Shown: positions 1 to 12,200 of the stretch, piece by piece
Layout of the letters: each line of letters begins with the position of its first letter
Numbering within the stretch: position 1 is the stretch's first letter
NCBI GenBank assembly: GCA_964247055.1
Contig: OZ176054.1
Span: forward strand, 6,262,001 to 6,326,000
From: Paragordius varius
Taxonomy: Eukaryota > Nematomorpha
Direction: 5' to 3'
DNA: 64,000 nucleotides
Notes under the pieces: model-generated
Told to the model about the DNA's origin: nothing
The model's database searches: none
What the model saw: only the letters and a program-made list of their open reading frames with translations
Program-made: the position numbers and the translations under genes

Positions 1-1930
1 AAGAATATGTTAAATTATATTTAACACATAAAATGGCTTTCAACGTTTCAACATTTAATTTTAATTTTTTTATGTCCACACTTAATTTATTTTAGAAAAA
101 ACGCGTTTAGTCGCACCGTTAATACCAGGTAAAGAGGTCGCCAATCCCACGTTTTTTAAAACATTATTGTAAGGAACGTAGTTTGTTTCAAAACGATTAG
201 ATTTTTCCAACCATTTTTACTGTTATTTTTTCTGATGCCCATAAGCTTTTCCTTATCAATATATTTTTTAACCAATGATACTTCATTAAAAAGATCATTT
301 TCTGAAATATTACTATTTGGAAATTATAGAGAAATATAATCAAAGGATTTTTGAACATCGTACCAAGTAAATTATGGTTCTAACGTAATCCAATATAAAT
401 GATCAATATCATTGAATTGTACCGTCTAGTCTTCTAAATAATCTTTGCAGTTGATATAAAACCTTTTTATATGGTTCATGATATCCTGATGGTTTATTGC
501 ACCTTGCTCTTCGAGCTCGTTTATATATTGAGAATGGTAAATGGTAGGAACTTATTTCCTAACCTCTCTTGACATTGGTATTTATTATTAACTTCATTTG
601 CTACTTCGATTGCAGATGTCACCTTCAATAAGTTTTTCGAGAAAGAGCTTGATTTTGTAGAAACTCTAGCCATATTTTTGAAAATTACTTTCAAAAAACT
701 TATGTAAAATTGTAAGACATTTGCGATAGAAAGTAGGATTTTAAGAGATCATCATGTTCAAAATTCTTAGCTGGCAGAAGAGCTAACCAAGCGTTTTACA
801 GTATCCAAGTATTTTCTGATATTCAATTTAGCATTTCTACGCGTACAGTGTATATATAGGAATAAGAATATATTTTAACAACAGTATTTTCCAATCTACT
901 GATAACAAGTCAGCAGCTGTTTGAATAGCGTTATGTATTTGCGCTGCACACCCAACACCAATAATATTGTGATTAGATCTTTCGCTAATTTATAAAAAAT
1001 AATTTGTGCCTCTTCTCTCTTTTTCTCCGATATTAGTACGTATTTGCACAGTATGCGATAATTATTTGTTTAAAAATATTTTCCAAAATATCAATAATAG
1101 AACTTAAAATTATTTAAGAATTTTCACCAGGTAAAGAGTTAAAATTATAATTTACCCCAGTATCTGAATCAAATTATCTTATGGTGGTTGGAAATGATTT
1201 TATTTCTTTATGATTAGATGAGTCAGAATATATGGATATAAAATCAATTTTTTTGTAAATTATTTTTTATTTCGGAAAATGCATATGGGGAAAGCACATT
1301 ACTTATTGCCTCGGCCTTTGTTCCAGCACAGGTAAATTTATTAAATAGCTTTCTGATAACCTGTCATGTACAATCTATAGATTTGAAGGAATGATTGTGA
1401 TTAACAGGATAAATGATATAACTCCTTTTGCTTTATTTTGTTAATTTTCATAAGTTGTTTTTTGAAAAAGATCTGGCATTTTGGAAGATGATGCAGCAAT
1501 ATTTAGACATCTTTTATGTTCTGTGTCTACAAATGCTTTGATATATCATTCTTTCCGCCGTGCAAAATACTGAATTCGCCGTTGCATGCTTGACATTTAA
1601 CTATGTAGTCCTTTTTAGATTTTTTATAAAAGGAAATTCTCTTAATTATCGTTGAGTTTACATTCTCTTTTCGTACTCATTTTGTTTAAAACAAAGATGA
1701 TTATATCAATATAAATAAATTATTATAATTTTCTATGGGAAGCGTAAGTAGGAGACTTGATTTGACTCTTCAGTTAGCAGTATGAACACAAAAAAGCGTA
1801 AAACAATGAGTTTAATATAAAATTTATCTGGATTAAAAGTCGGGATTTTTTCAAAAAAAGTAGCGGGACGTAGGACAAATGGTAAAAAATCGGAACTGTC
1901 TCGCCTAAAGCGGGACATCTGGTCATCCTT
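1..1930 (-). pseudogene. hAT DNA transposon remnant (transposase decayed, cut by window edge)
   Basis: Reading the minus strand from 1930 downward, the outer end reads TGACCAGATGTCCCG, a typical hAT terminus with the 'tcccg' repeats common in this group. A BED zinc finger follows near 1600-1530 (VKCQACNGEFSILHGGK), then SFKSIDC / LFNKFTCAGTKAEAIS near 1420-1310, a D-x-SNHK block near 1240, GVGCA / HNAIQTAADL near 960-900, and the C-terminal dimerisation block at 170-10 (LPGINGATKRVFSKIN, then VETLKAILCVKYNL). The order matches hAT transposases. The frame is broken by several stops and shifts (for example a TAG within the BED finger helix and a TAA after the SKIN motif), so it cannot encode a transposase. 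The other end lies left of the window. It sits beyond the last exon seen of the cassette gene. Confidence 0.8.
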
Positions 1931-3205
1931 AGAATAATGTTTTTTAAAAATCTAAAATTTTACAATTATATGACAGGGGGATTGAAGTTAATAATGTGAA
2001 AGGGAAATTTTGCCGTATTTTCAGCTAAATAAAATGCGAGATTCAAATCATTTTATTTATTAATTAATCATTTAATCAAAAAATGGTTTATTTTTTGGTC
2101 GCTGTATATCAATTGCTTTAGTAAAAACTTTTTAAAAAATACATAGTAAACATCTAACCAACTAGTCATATATTTATCAATATTACAGATATGGACTCAT
2201 CTTTATATTCTTAATATATTTCAAATTTTTGTATCTATAAAACATAATTTTATTTATAAAAATTGTCTGTTAGTTTAAATTCGTCCGGATTACATATTTT
2301 ACTGTATACATATATTCGAGACGAATATGTATTAAATTTTTCCCATATTATCTAAAATACCCCCCAAATATTAAATAATGGTGTTCGTTTTATATTTATT
2401 TTTTGTTTTTTAGATTAGATATTTAGTATTAAGCTCTATATAGTATAAAAGAATATGCTATGTTACATCTAGCCCTAGGTCTTCGCGTTAGGAATGCATC
2501 CATACCGTGCGATACAGTCAAATAAATTCGAAAATATATTTATCATTCTTATAAATTATAAATAATTTTTTAGTAAAAAAATTGGAATTAAATTTTGAGT
2601 AGTTTGTATTTTTCAATTAAAAGTCTATCCGTTTTTATATTTTGGCTTGAAATAGCGTTTTACTAAGCTAAAGATATTTTAAACAATACAATTTAAAGAT
2701 ATTTGTTATTAAAAATTTGCAACTACAATAGGGCAATTCTTGAACCATTTTTAGAATAAATATAACTAAAAAATTTATAAATCCTTTAAATTTTATTTTT
2801 GTAGTCGGAAATATGGAATATACTATAAAATTACAAAAAACTTCAAAGCTATTAAGTCTTAAATTTTTATACCGTATCTAAAATAACTAGTAATGATCAG
2901 TTTAATATTATAGAAAATCAATTGCTGTTAAGTGTATAAACCTGATGTCATTTTTAGCCATATATATATAGCTGCTATTTTATTTCATTAGTTATCCCTG
3001 TTGTCCATAAAAAGATGATGTTTTTGTTTTTCTTAGTCTTGAAAATTATTTATTAAGCATTTATAATAAAAGTTCCCATTAAAATATATATTTATTTTAT
3101 AATTATATATTTAAACGCTTCGTTCCCACATTATTATTGTTAATTAGGTTTAATCGAGTCTTTTCCCAGAATACATAGCGTGTTGATTTAATATACCGCC
3201 CTTAC
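1931..3205. other. AT-rich stretch, no gene recognised
   Basis: I find no open frame of note and no exon matching the cassette gene upstream. A GC-richer patch at about 2465-2525 is of unknown origin. If the cassette gene continues past its exon at 3206-3243, its next exon should lie here or beyond the left edge; I could not find it. Confidence 0.4.
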
Positions 3206-3243
3206 ATCGTAAGTGGTAAGAGGTGGCGTGGTGGTCGGAATAA
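3206..3243 (-). CDS. Thr/Pro-rich exon A13, last exon seen
   Basis: Acceptor at TATATAG, then 38 nt encoding IPTTTPPLTTYD, then a good donor GTAAGG. It enters in phase 1 like other A exons but leaves in phase 0, so it is not a plain linker; it may lead into a different C-terminal part of the protein that I cannot see. Confidence 0.5.
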
Positions 3244-6200
3244 CTATATATGCGCAAAAATTGTTAATCAAAATATAGTAAAACCATAATATTAAATAAA
3301 TTTATGTTAATTAGATGTTTTATTTAAACAAACCTAAAAACTATATTAGGATACTTTTAGGAAGTTCGCACATTTTGTCAAAAAAGGATGAGATAATTTT
3401 ATATCTTGTGTAAAATAACATTTGAAAAATGATAAAATTAAGGTAATCAAAATATCTTAACAAATAAATAAATAAGAACAATATAAAATTTGTAATGTAT
3501 ATAAACCCTTATCGCATCGTTTTATCATAATTTCGGCTATGTGAGCGATTCCACTAATGGAATAAAAACCGCGAACTTCACTGACAAATGCATGGTTGTA
3601 TCTTTTTTCTGGCTTTTTGTCACCTGTGCTTATCGAAACATAAGTTGGCATTTGTCTTATAGTAGCCTAAAACATTTGAACGAAATTTAGGGTTTTAAGT
3701 TACTCAGATATTTATCAATTAAAACAAATCAAATGACTTACATTTTTGTGGTTGGTAATGGGCGAGACGCATTTTAACCGATTTGACATATCGTTTTTGA
3801 AATAAAAATTGCAAATCAATAGTAACGCATCTCCTGATGTGTTTTGTTTGGCAACTAACTATACAGATAATAAAATATGATAAAAGCAATAGAGTTGGTT
3901 GTGCCGAGCTTTTATGAAAAAATGATTTGGGTCAATATAGATATAAACATGTTAAGGTTGTATTTTGGGCTGATTCTTACTAAAAATGGAATCGATCGGT
4001 TCTAATTAATGAGAACCCTGAATGTCACCACTTATGTAAATAAAGAGTCAAATTTTTGAATATACAAGTTAATCACAAAGCATAATAAAAATATAAGAAT
4101 TTAAACTTATATTTAGTATATAAAATGTGATATTTTAATCTTTTATTTATAACGATTAAAAAAATAATTAGTTTTATTCAATAAAAAATTATTGTTCTTT
4201 TCTGGCTATAAATGACCGCATTAACAGTCCGGCTGTTTCTCTTTTATACCCTGTCAAAGACCTGCGATAACTATTTATTATTAAGATTTCCAATAATTTA
4301 AATGGTCAATTAATCAGTAAATTTTTGGCCTACTGAAAATGGGTAAAGCTACTAATATCAAAAGTCAATTCGATGTAAAAAAATGATGTTTAAATTATCA
4401 GCCGTTGTGACTTAATGATAAATTTGAGAATATATTTTTATTCATATAATCTCAGATTCTATATTTCAGAAAATATTGCTATTATTCATGAAGCTTCTAT
4501 CGAAAAAAATGATTTTTTTATATTTGCTTACTTACCGTTACCTCTATTCAGCAAAAGTAGGAAATAACATGATTTTTAACAAAATAATACAAAAATTCAA
4601 ACATGAAGGAGTGTTTTATTGATTTTTTGACAGTCCGAATCGAAAAAATTAATTAAAGAGTATAATACAATTAACTTACATTACTCGTTACAGTAACGTT
4701 TGTTGTATTAAATATCCTTTGAACAAATACAATTTCATTCAGTGTATACCGATTAACTTTGCTCAAAAGTGTTGTACACTGTGGTTTATTTGGATTGGAG
4801 CATTGAACAGATGTATTATAGATTTCATCCGCTTTCACCGACCATATAAGGTCGCGTTCCCTTCTTTGGATAAATATCTTGTCTGGACTATTAAATAAAT
4901 AAATATTTTATAACTTTATTATTAATATTAATAATATTGGTAATATTTTTTTATAAAAAAACTAATTTTTTTACATATATGAAGGGTAATTGGGAATGTC
5001 CAAAATTTCGCGCATATTATACCAACCAGTTTCAGTTATTTTTTCACATATATCAACCGTTATACCTATAAAAATTAATTTTATGCAATAAAACAAATTA
5101 TTCAAATTTATAATGCTAAAAAATGACAAATACTTGGACATTTTTTTATTATATTTTCGACAATATGATAGTTTCCCTCAATGGTATACGTTCCAGAAAC
5201 GGAGCTTATGAATAAATTTATTAAGTGTTCAGTTCTAGCGTTTCCATTTACTTGTGTTGTAATAGATAAAGCATTCTCTCCTTGTTTTATAGTAATCTAA
5301 GTTGAACATAAGTACTTAAAAAACAATATTGGCCAATTCATATATTTTAATTTTGCACTAATTTTTTTTACTAAACTGGAGACGGGTCTTTACATACTTT
5401 AAAAGATAATTGTTACATTTTTTTCAACGGGGAATTTAATAGCGTGTATAAATACTATTTTACAGAAACCATATATTTTTGTATTACATAATTGGCTGTA
5501 CTAAGTATAATTTGACACTTTTTTACAAAACCCAACTTACATTTTTAGCATCAGTTTTAGGAATATAACATATGGTTGATGTGGTGTCAAAGGTATCCAG
5601 TTTCATGTAACACACTTCTAAATCCAATGATGATTTTAGGTTAAGCTCTCTTAGATAAAACTAAAATATATAATACAGTAAAATGAAATAATAAAGACAA
5701 AACGTAAAAACATAAAGAAAAATATTTTTTCAAAAGATCGCTCTACCTTTTCAAACTTGGTTTTTTGAAATATAATTGACTTGCAAAATAAGAATAGAGA
5801 TGTAAATTGGTAATATATATATATATATATATATATAGGAAAAAATGAAGGTTAAAAATATATGATTGTCTTAAAAAAAAATATTGCCTTAATGTTTTTA
5901 CGTCTTGTTTGTTTTATTTAAATTTTTTAATTTAAAAAAATATACATAATTCTTACATTGCTACTAAAAGTGGTATCCATGACTTTGAAAGCATTTTGAA
6001 CAAAATTTAATTCTCGCATAGCAAGCTTTCGAATAGAACTAACTTCATATTGGCACAAAGCACTAGTGGCATTAGGACATGTGTCAGTAGTTTTTTCAAA
6101 AATTTCCGGATAGCTAATAGGCCAAATCAAATTTCCTTCATATGTTCGTTTAATATATACTGTTTCTGGCCTAAAATTTTTGTAATGATTTACGGGTATT

Positions 6201-9200
6201 AAATATCTAAGGAGAAATATATATAAATCCTTATATTATGTGATACATTTATTAATATTAATTTTTGTGTCCGTTGCCTTTTTGGGGCTTAAATTTTTTA
6301 ATAGAATAAAATTGGGTTTCAGAATACTGTACAGTATAAATAAAACTCGAAAATAACAAAAAGCCATAAAAATGCGCCAATTAGCTGATTCTATGACTTA
6401 TTATTTTAGGGTTTCGGTAAAATTCGATATGTTAAAATTATAACAAGCTTGGTAAACAAATATATATTTGAGTGAAGTTATTTTAAAACCTTTTATGCAG
6501 TCAATATTTAAGATTATATTTTAGACGCCACAATTTTTGACATGCAGACCTATTGTTAGTGTACTGTTATTTTAGAGCAGAATTTTTTAAAAAATTTAAG
6601 TATTGTTAAAAAAAATTGTTAAAAGTTAAAGTTTGGATCTGTCATGCAAAATACCCATTATTAAAAATTAAAAAATCCATAAAATATGATAATTAAAAAA
6701 TTCCATATTAACAAACGGTATAGATTAAATGCAATCTTTCAACATTTAACCCACATATATAAAATACACGGTTTAGTGTAAATTCTCGTTTTTTATTAAT
6801 GGGTTAAGACTTAAATTGTATTTAGTAACTACAATATCTTATGACACTCGCACCAGCCAGGAAAAGAGAAATTATGGAGTTTTGTTAACTCTGTCACACA
6901 TATGCAAATGCATATGTATTAGAGGGGCCTAAATACTCATCAATAAGTGGTTATTTTAAAAGTTTAAGGTTTTCATTCTCTATCTTTAAATATATATATA
7001 TATATATATATATTAAATTGGTAGGCAAATATAATTAATATGTTGCGCTAGGTACCGTTCGAACTACGTTGTCGTACCGCCCAGCACAAAAAGGCTATTT
7101 TGCATCTTTTTATAAATTAATGTTATTAGTGCTTTGCACGGCCTTTATTTGTAAAGTTAACTTGTTTACCCCCATTTTAATTTTTAAAAGCACAATTATT
7201 GAATTTGGCATCAAGTCGTTGAGCCGACTCAAATTCGCTTCGGCCATGCTAATAAGCCAATTAGCTCAATTCTTCCTATTTTTTAAGCTATATATATTTT
7301 TCTCAAAGGTTTCTCAATTTTTTACTATAAGATATTTCAGCCAGACCTTTGAACCAATTAAGTCGGCTCATTTACCAAAATGCCTGCCTGACTTTTTATT
7401 CTTATGGCCCTTAGTTTCTCATTAAATACTGAAATACATTAATTATAATAACAAACATGTATAATGGATATTTGTCGTCCTGCATCAAATTCTTCATATT
7501 GTATGAACCGGAGACTGGTATTAGGTTGCATAAATCTATTTCTGGACGGGCTAAATATTTTAATATATAAAAACATTCACTAAATTAAATATTATGGTTA
7601 ATAAAAACAATTTTGTATTTTCCGAATTTTTTATAATCATTTAAAACATGTAATTATACATTTTCCAAATTAATTTGTTAAACAGGTTTTTATCAGCTTG
7701 TAAAAGATATTCATGTGTAAAAGCATTTTATGGCGTAAAAACCGCTAGGCTACACTGAATCAATTTTTATGGTTGAAGTTTTTACTTATTAATGTGTGCT
7801 GTCACTTAAACCTACCATGAATATATAAGTCATAAAATAAATGGCAATAATACCACCTTTTCTGTAAATTAATTTTAACCTTAATATTGTGTATGAAAAT
7901 ACCTTTTTAAAGCGCTTTAATATCTAATCAGTATTAAAATAAGATTGGTACCTAATAAATACCTGTAGTGGTAAACGATGTAGTTGTTGGTAAAAAAGTT
8001 GGAATCGGCGTATCTTAATAATAAGATAATTTTATTAATTTACTTAATTGACTGAACAATATATTTAATAATTAAAAACTTTACTTTCATCTTCACAATC
8101 GGTAAAGATTATCTTAAATTTATGTCTATTTCCTGAGACTTCAAAGCTTCCAAATAAGTAAGTAACAAAAGCATTTGCGTACAATTCCGAATTTATTAAA
8201 CCGTCTTGTCCATATTCTTCCACGTGAATATTTATATTATCTTGACTGAGTTTGTTCTGTTTTTTAAAAAAAATTTACTAATTTGTGATCCAAAGATCTG
8301 GTTATTAAAATATGAGCCAGGACTTGGCTTTGTATTTATACATTTTAGACTAGGGTTGTCTAACATGTGGCCCTTCAAGGCATTATATACTGCCCGCGAA
8401 AACTTTGAAAATATATAATTTGAAAAAATATGCCCACAAAATCTTAGTAATATATATATTTCTTAAATAAATTTTCTGAATAAGCATATAAGAAGCAACG
8501 AACTCAAAAAAAAATTACAAATGTGTTTTGCATTTTACCGTCATATGTTTGAATATATAATATTATGAATGATATATATTTTAAATGCGGCCCACGAAGC
8601 TATTTGTGGTCAACACCCCTGTTTTACTTATTGTTTAAAAAAACGCTAAATGTATTTAGCAAACGAATATCTGATTAGCAAAACCCTACCATTCTTGCAT
8701 TGGCAGATGGAATCAAACAGATGGCACTAGCAGTGTCGCCTTGAAATTGTATTCGGCAAAATTCGAGATGATTTGCCTCGTAAGGGGAATCAAATGATAC
8801 CACCAGCTATTAACAAATTTTAAACATGTTTTTTATTATAAATATCATAAGTAATTTAAAAATCAATGATCAATAAGCCTTGCATTTGACGGAAAAAAAA
8901 ATATAGTAAAAGGAGTCAAAATAGATACATTCCTAGTTTTTTTACTGTGGTATAAGAAATTAGATATATTTCATACATTACTGCAACTAACAAACTGTTT
9001 TAAAGATTTACATTACTATCCACACTGTAGTTCCCAACAAGAGAATTAGATCGGGTTCTTTGATACTTGTTTTGTAACCAAACTATTTCATCTTGCCTAT
9101 TTTCATTTATTCCAGCTTCTTGTGGGATGTCGGTACTTTTACTGAATATTTCATCTCCGTTGACAACCCATATAATGCGTTCGCCTTTACGTTCAAGCTC

Positions 9201-12200
9201 AATTTCGTTAGGGCTATATTAATATCAATAAATTATTTAATAAATTGGGAAAAAATAGTTGACATGAATAGGGAAATGGAAAAAAGATAATAAAAAAAAT
9301 TTGAACCAAAATTAATCAAGATATTACATAAAATCAGGTATGCTTTCGTCGAGTACATCACGAATTTTATAGAGTCCTGATGAAGTTACCAATTCACATA
9401 TATCTGGGAGGGCTAGAGATAAGGTTTGAAAACAATTTTATATAAATTGCTCAAAATGGATTTTCAAAAAAAATAATTCAACAAATTATACGTGCTGGAG
9501 TTGTGGTTAAGATTTCAGTGGTATAGCTATCACCCGTTGCTATGATTAATATATATGCCATTATTTTGATTTTCATACTTTATTTAAGGTATTTTGCATT
9601 TATATAAAAAAAAATTCCCAGTCACGAAGATTTTCAAATGCGATTGGCTGGGAAAATGTTTTTACTATTAACTGGGTTTTGATAGATTAAGAAAACGTAA
9701 TTTTTTAATGAAAAATGGGTATACTTGGGTTTGTTGAATAGGTGGGAGTAGGGGTGGTAGAGGTTAACGGTGTTGTAGTATCTAACGAAAAGGTAGTTTT
9801 ATAAATTTGTGAACACCAAAAAATGGGAATAATTAATAAAGTTTACATGGCCAGCAATCTTCCAGCAAAATTTTAAAGTTGTGTTTTCCCTTTTTTACGA
9901 TTTTGAAATCTCCATAAATCAAAGTGATAAATTGATCTGATAAGATTCGATCTTCATTTCCAGTTGTGCTCACGATGGCTACTCCTTCAGTTTTTTGTTC
10001 TATCATACTCTAATTAAATGTTTAATGTTTATATAAGGTAAAATATTTAAATAATTGATAATTTTTTAATGATTGCTATATGTAAACCAGACTATTCCCT
10101 GATACATTTGGAATAAAGCAGATAACTTTGGGATCGTTTGTTGGTTTAAGATCTACAACGCACAATTCTATGGGAGAGATAAGTGTGTCATTTACAATTA
10201 TTTTCAGCTAAATACAATGGGGAATGATTATAAAAAAATTATAAATGCAAAATAACGTAATTATCAACTTAACCGTCAGCGTAAAATATATTGTGTTTTA
10301 ACTCAAATATACTAACGATATTTTAAAAAGTTTTGCCAAACACTTATTTTATTTTATTTTGATCCTTCTTAAAGTTGTGCTTTCAGGATTAATTCTTAAT
10401 AATAGAAATTTCCATTGATTCAAAGTTTCTGAAATTTTTTTTATATCATCCAAATCCTATTTTAAATTACCCTGCATTCATTTTTAACAACCAATTTTAA
10501 GCGGTGTAAGGTTTATTGCCTCCCATCTTGCAAAGACCAAAATAGTTAATGACATGCCAAATGGTTAAAAAACAATGGCTAAAACTAAATTTTATATACT
10601 TACTATATAATTAATTTATAATGACGTTTGTGATAAAAAAAAATAAAAATTACATCGCTTTCAATAACCGTGTCATTATGCATATCTTGATAATTATTGT
10701 TTTCATTTTGAGTGGAAAATCTTTTAAGCCAAACTATTTTATTGACTTGAGTAGAGGGTATGCTACTTATATTAACACTAACAGGCAAATATATATCTTC
10801 CCCTGAAACAGGCCAATAAACTAAATCATGGTCCCTTTGGAGGTATACTTCATCCTCACTAAAAATATTTTTATATGTATAATTTCAATAAAAGTTAAAT
10901 TTTATCAAGATTTCAGAAAATATACAAAATTTCCGGAACTGGATTAATAAAAGATCGAATTTTGTAGAAACCGGATACAGTAGCTGTAATACATATTTCT
11001 TTGTGATCTAAAATAATATATGATAAATAAAATATTTATAGCAAAATTTATTATGTTAACTTTGACACAAAAAATTATGTTACCGACAAAAATGGTGGAT
11101 ATTTGAGCCGTAGAGGTTGTTGGAACTTAAAATATTTGTAAATTAAGGATAGAAAAACATATTTATGTCAATTATTTCTGATTCTTACCCTGAACAGTCG
11201 TATTAAATCCCATAGCTGATGTTGTTTGAGTAATTACTAAACATGATATAAAAGATATTTTAGCGTATATATGGTAACAAACAGCTAAAGCCTAATTTTG
11301 CCATCCACAAATGGGTAAATTATCAAATATTCCCAGAACTTTATAAAAAAAAGGGGGTGCAATTTTACTATAATTAATTAAATAATTGATTAATATTGCA
11401 GTTTATACCTTGTGCGGTATAAGTTGGCGTTGGAGTGGTAGAGGTTAAAGGTGTTGTCGTATCTAATTTATAAGCATATGTCTCTCAAAATTACATTTAA
11501 GCTAAGTTTTTAAAATTGATAAGTTAAATTTTTCTCAAAAATTTATAATAAATTTTAGACATTTTTGACACTTATAAGAAATTATGATAAATAAAAGTTT
11601 GTTGATTCGCATAAAAACTTACATGGCCAACAATCCTCCAACAATATCTTAAATGTGTGCTTCCCTTGTTTGACAATCTTGAAATCGCCGTAAATAAATA
11701 CAATGAATTGATCGGACAAGATCTTTTCCTGATTGCCATTTGAGCTCATAATGGTGACTCCTTCAGATTTTTGTTCGATCGAACTCTAACATATGTATAT
11801 ATATATATATATATATAATATATATATATGTTATATTCTATTTGCTAATAAAATTTTTATCATGATTAGGAATTAAAAAGATCAAAATGTATAAATTTAA
11901 TACGTCTTATGTTTTTGTCAGACAAATTATAAGAAATCGTTTCAAATAGTTTGGATCAAAATATTTCATACATTTCTTCCTAACCTAGTTATTTATTAAA
12001 TTGTATGACCACTGTCCGTAAAAGGAGGTTGTGGATGATGTCTCTTAAAATTTTTGAATTTATTACTTAAAATATAGAGGTTTAATGCCCCAGAAGCACT
12101 TATTACTTATAATTTACTTGACTTCCAGCAACAGTAGGGATAAAACAGACAATGGAGGGCTGGTTCGTGGATTTAAGATCAACTACACATAATTCGATTG

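Noticed and set aside
7040-7100. Possible tRNA or SINE box (TTCGAACTAC)
   Set aside because: No matching A box, no cloverleaf and no second copy seen.
7069-7425. 118-codon plus-strand open frame
   Set aside because: Lies in an intron of the cassette gene, has no domain or homologue I know, and its hydrophobicity follows from the T-rich strand.
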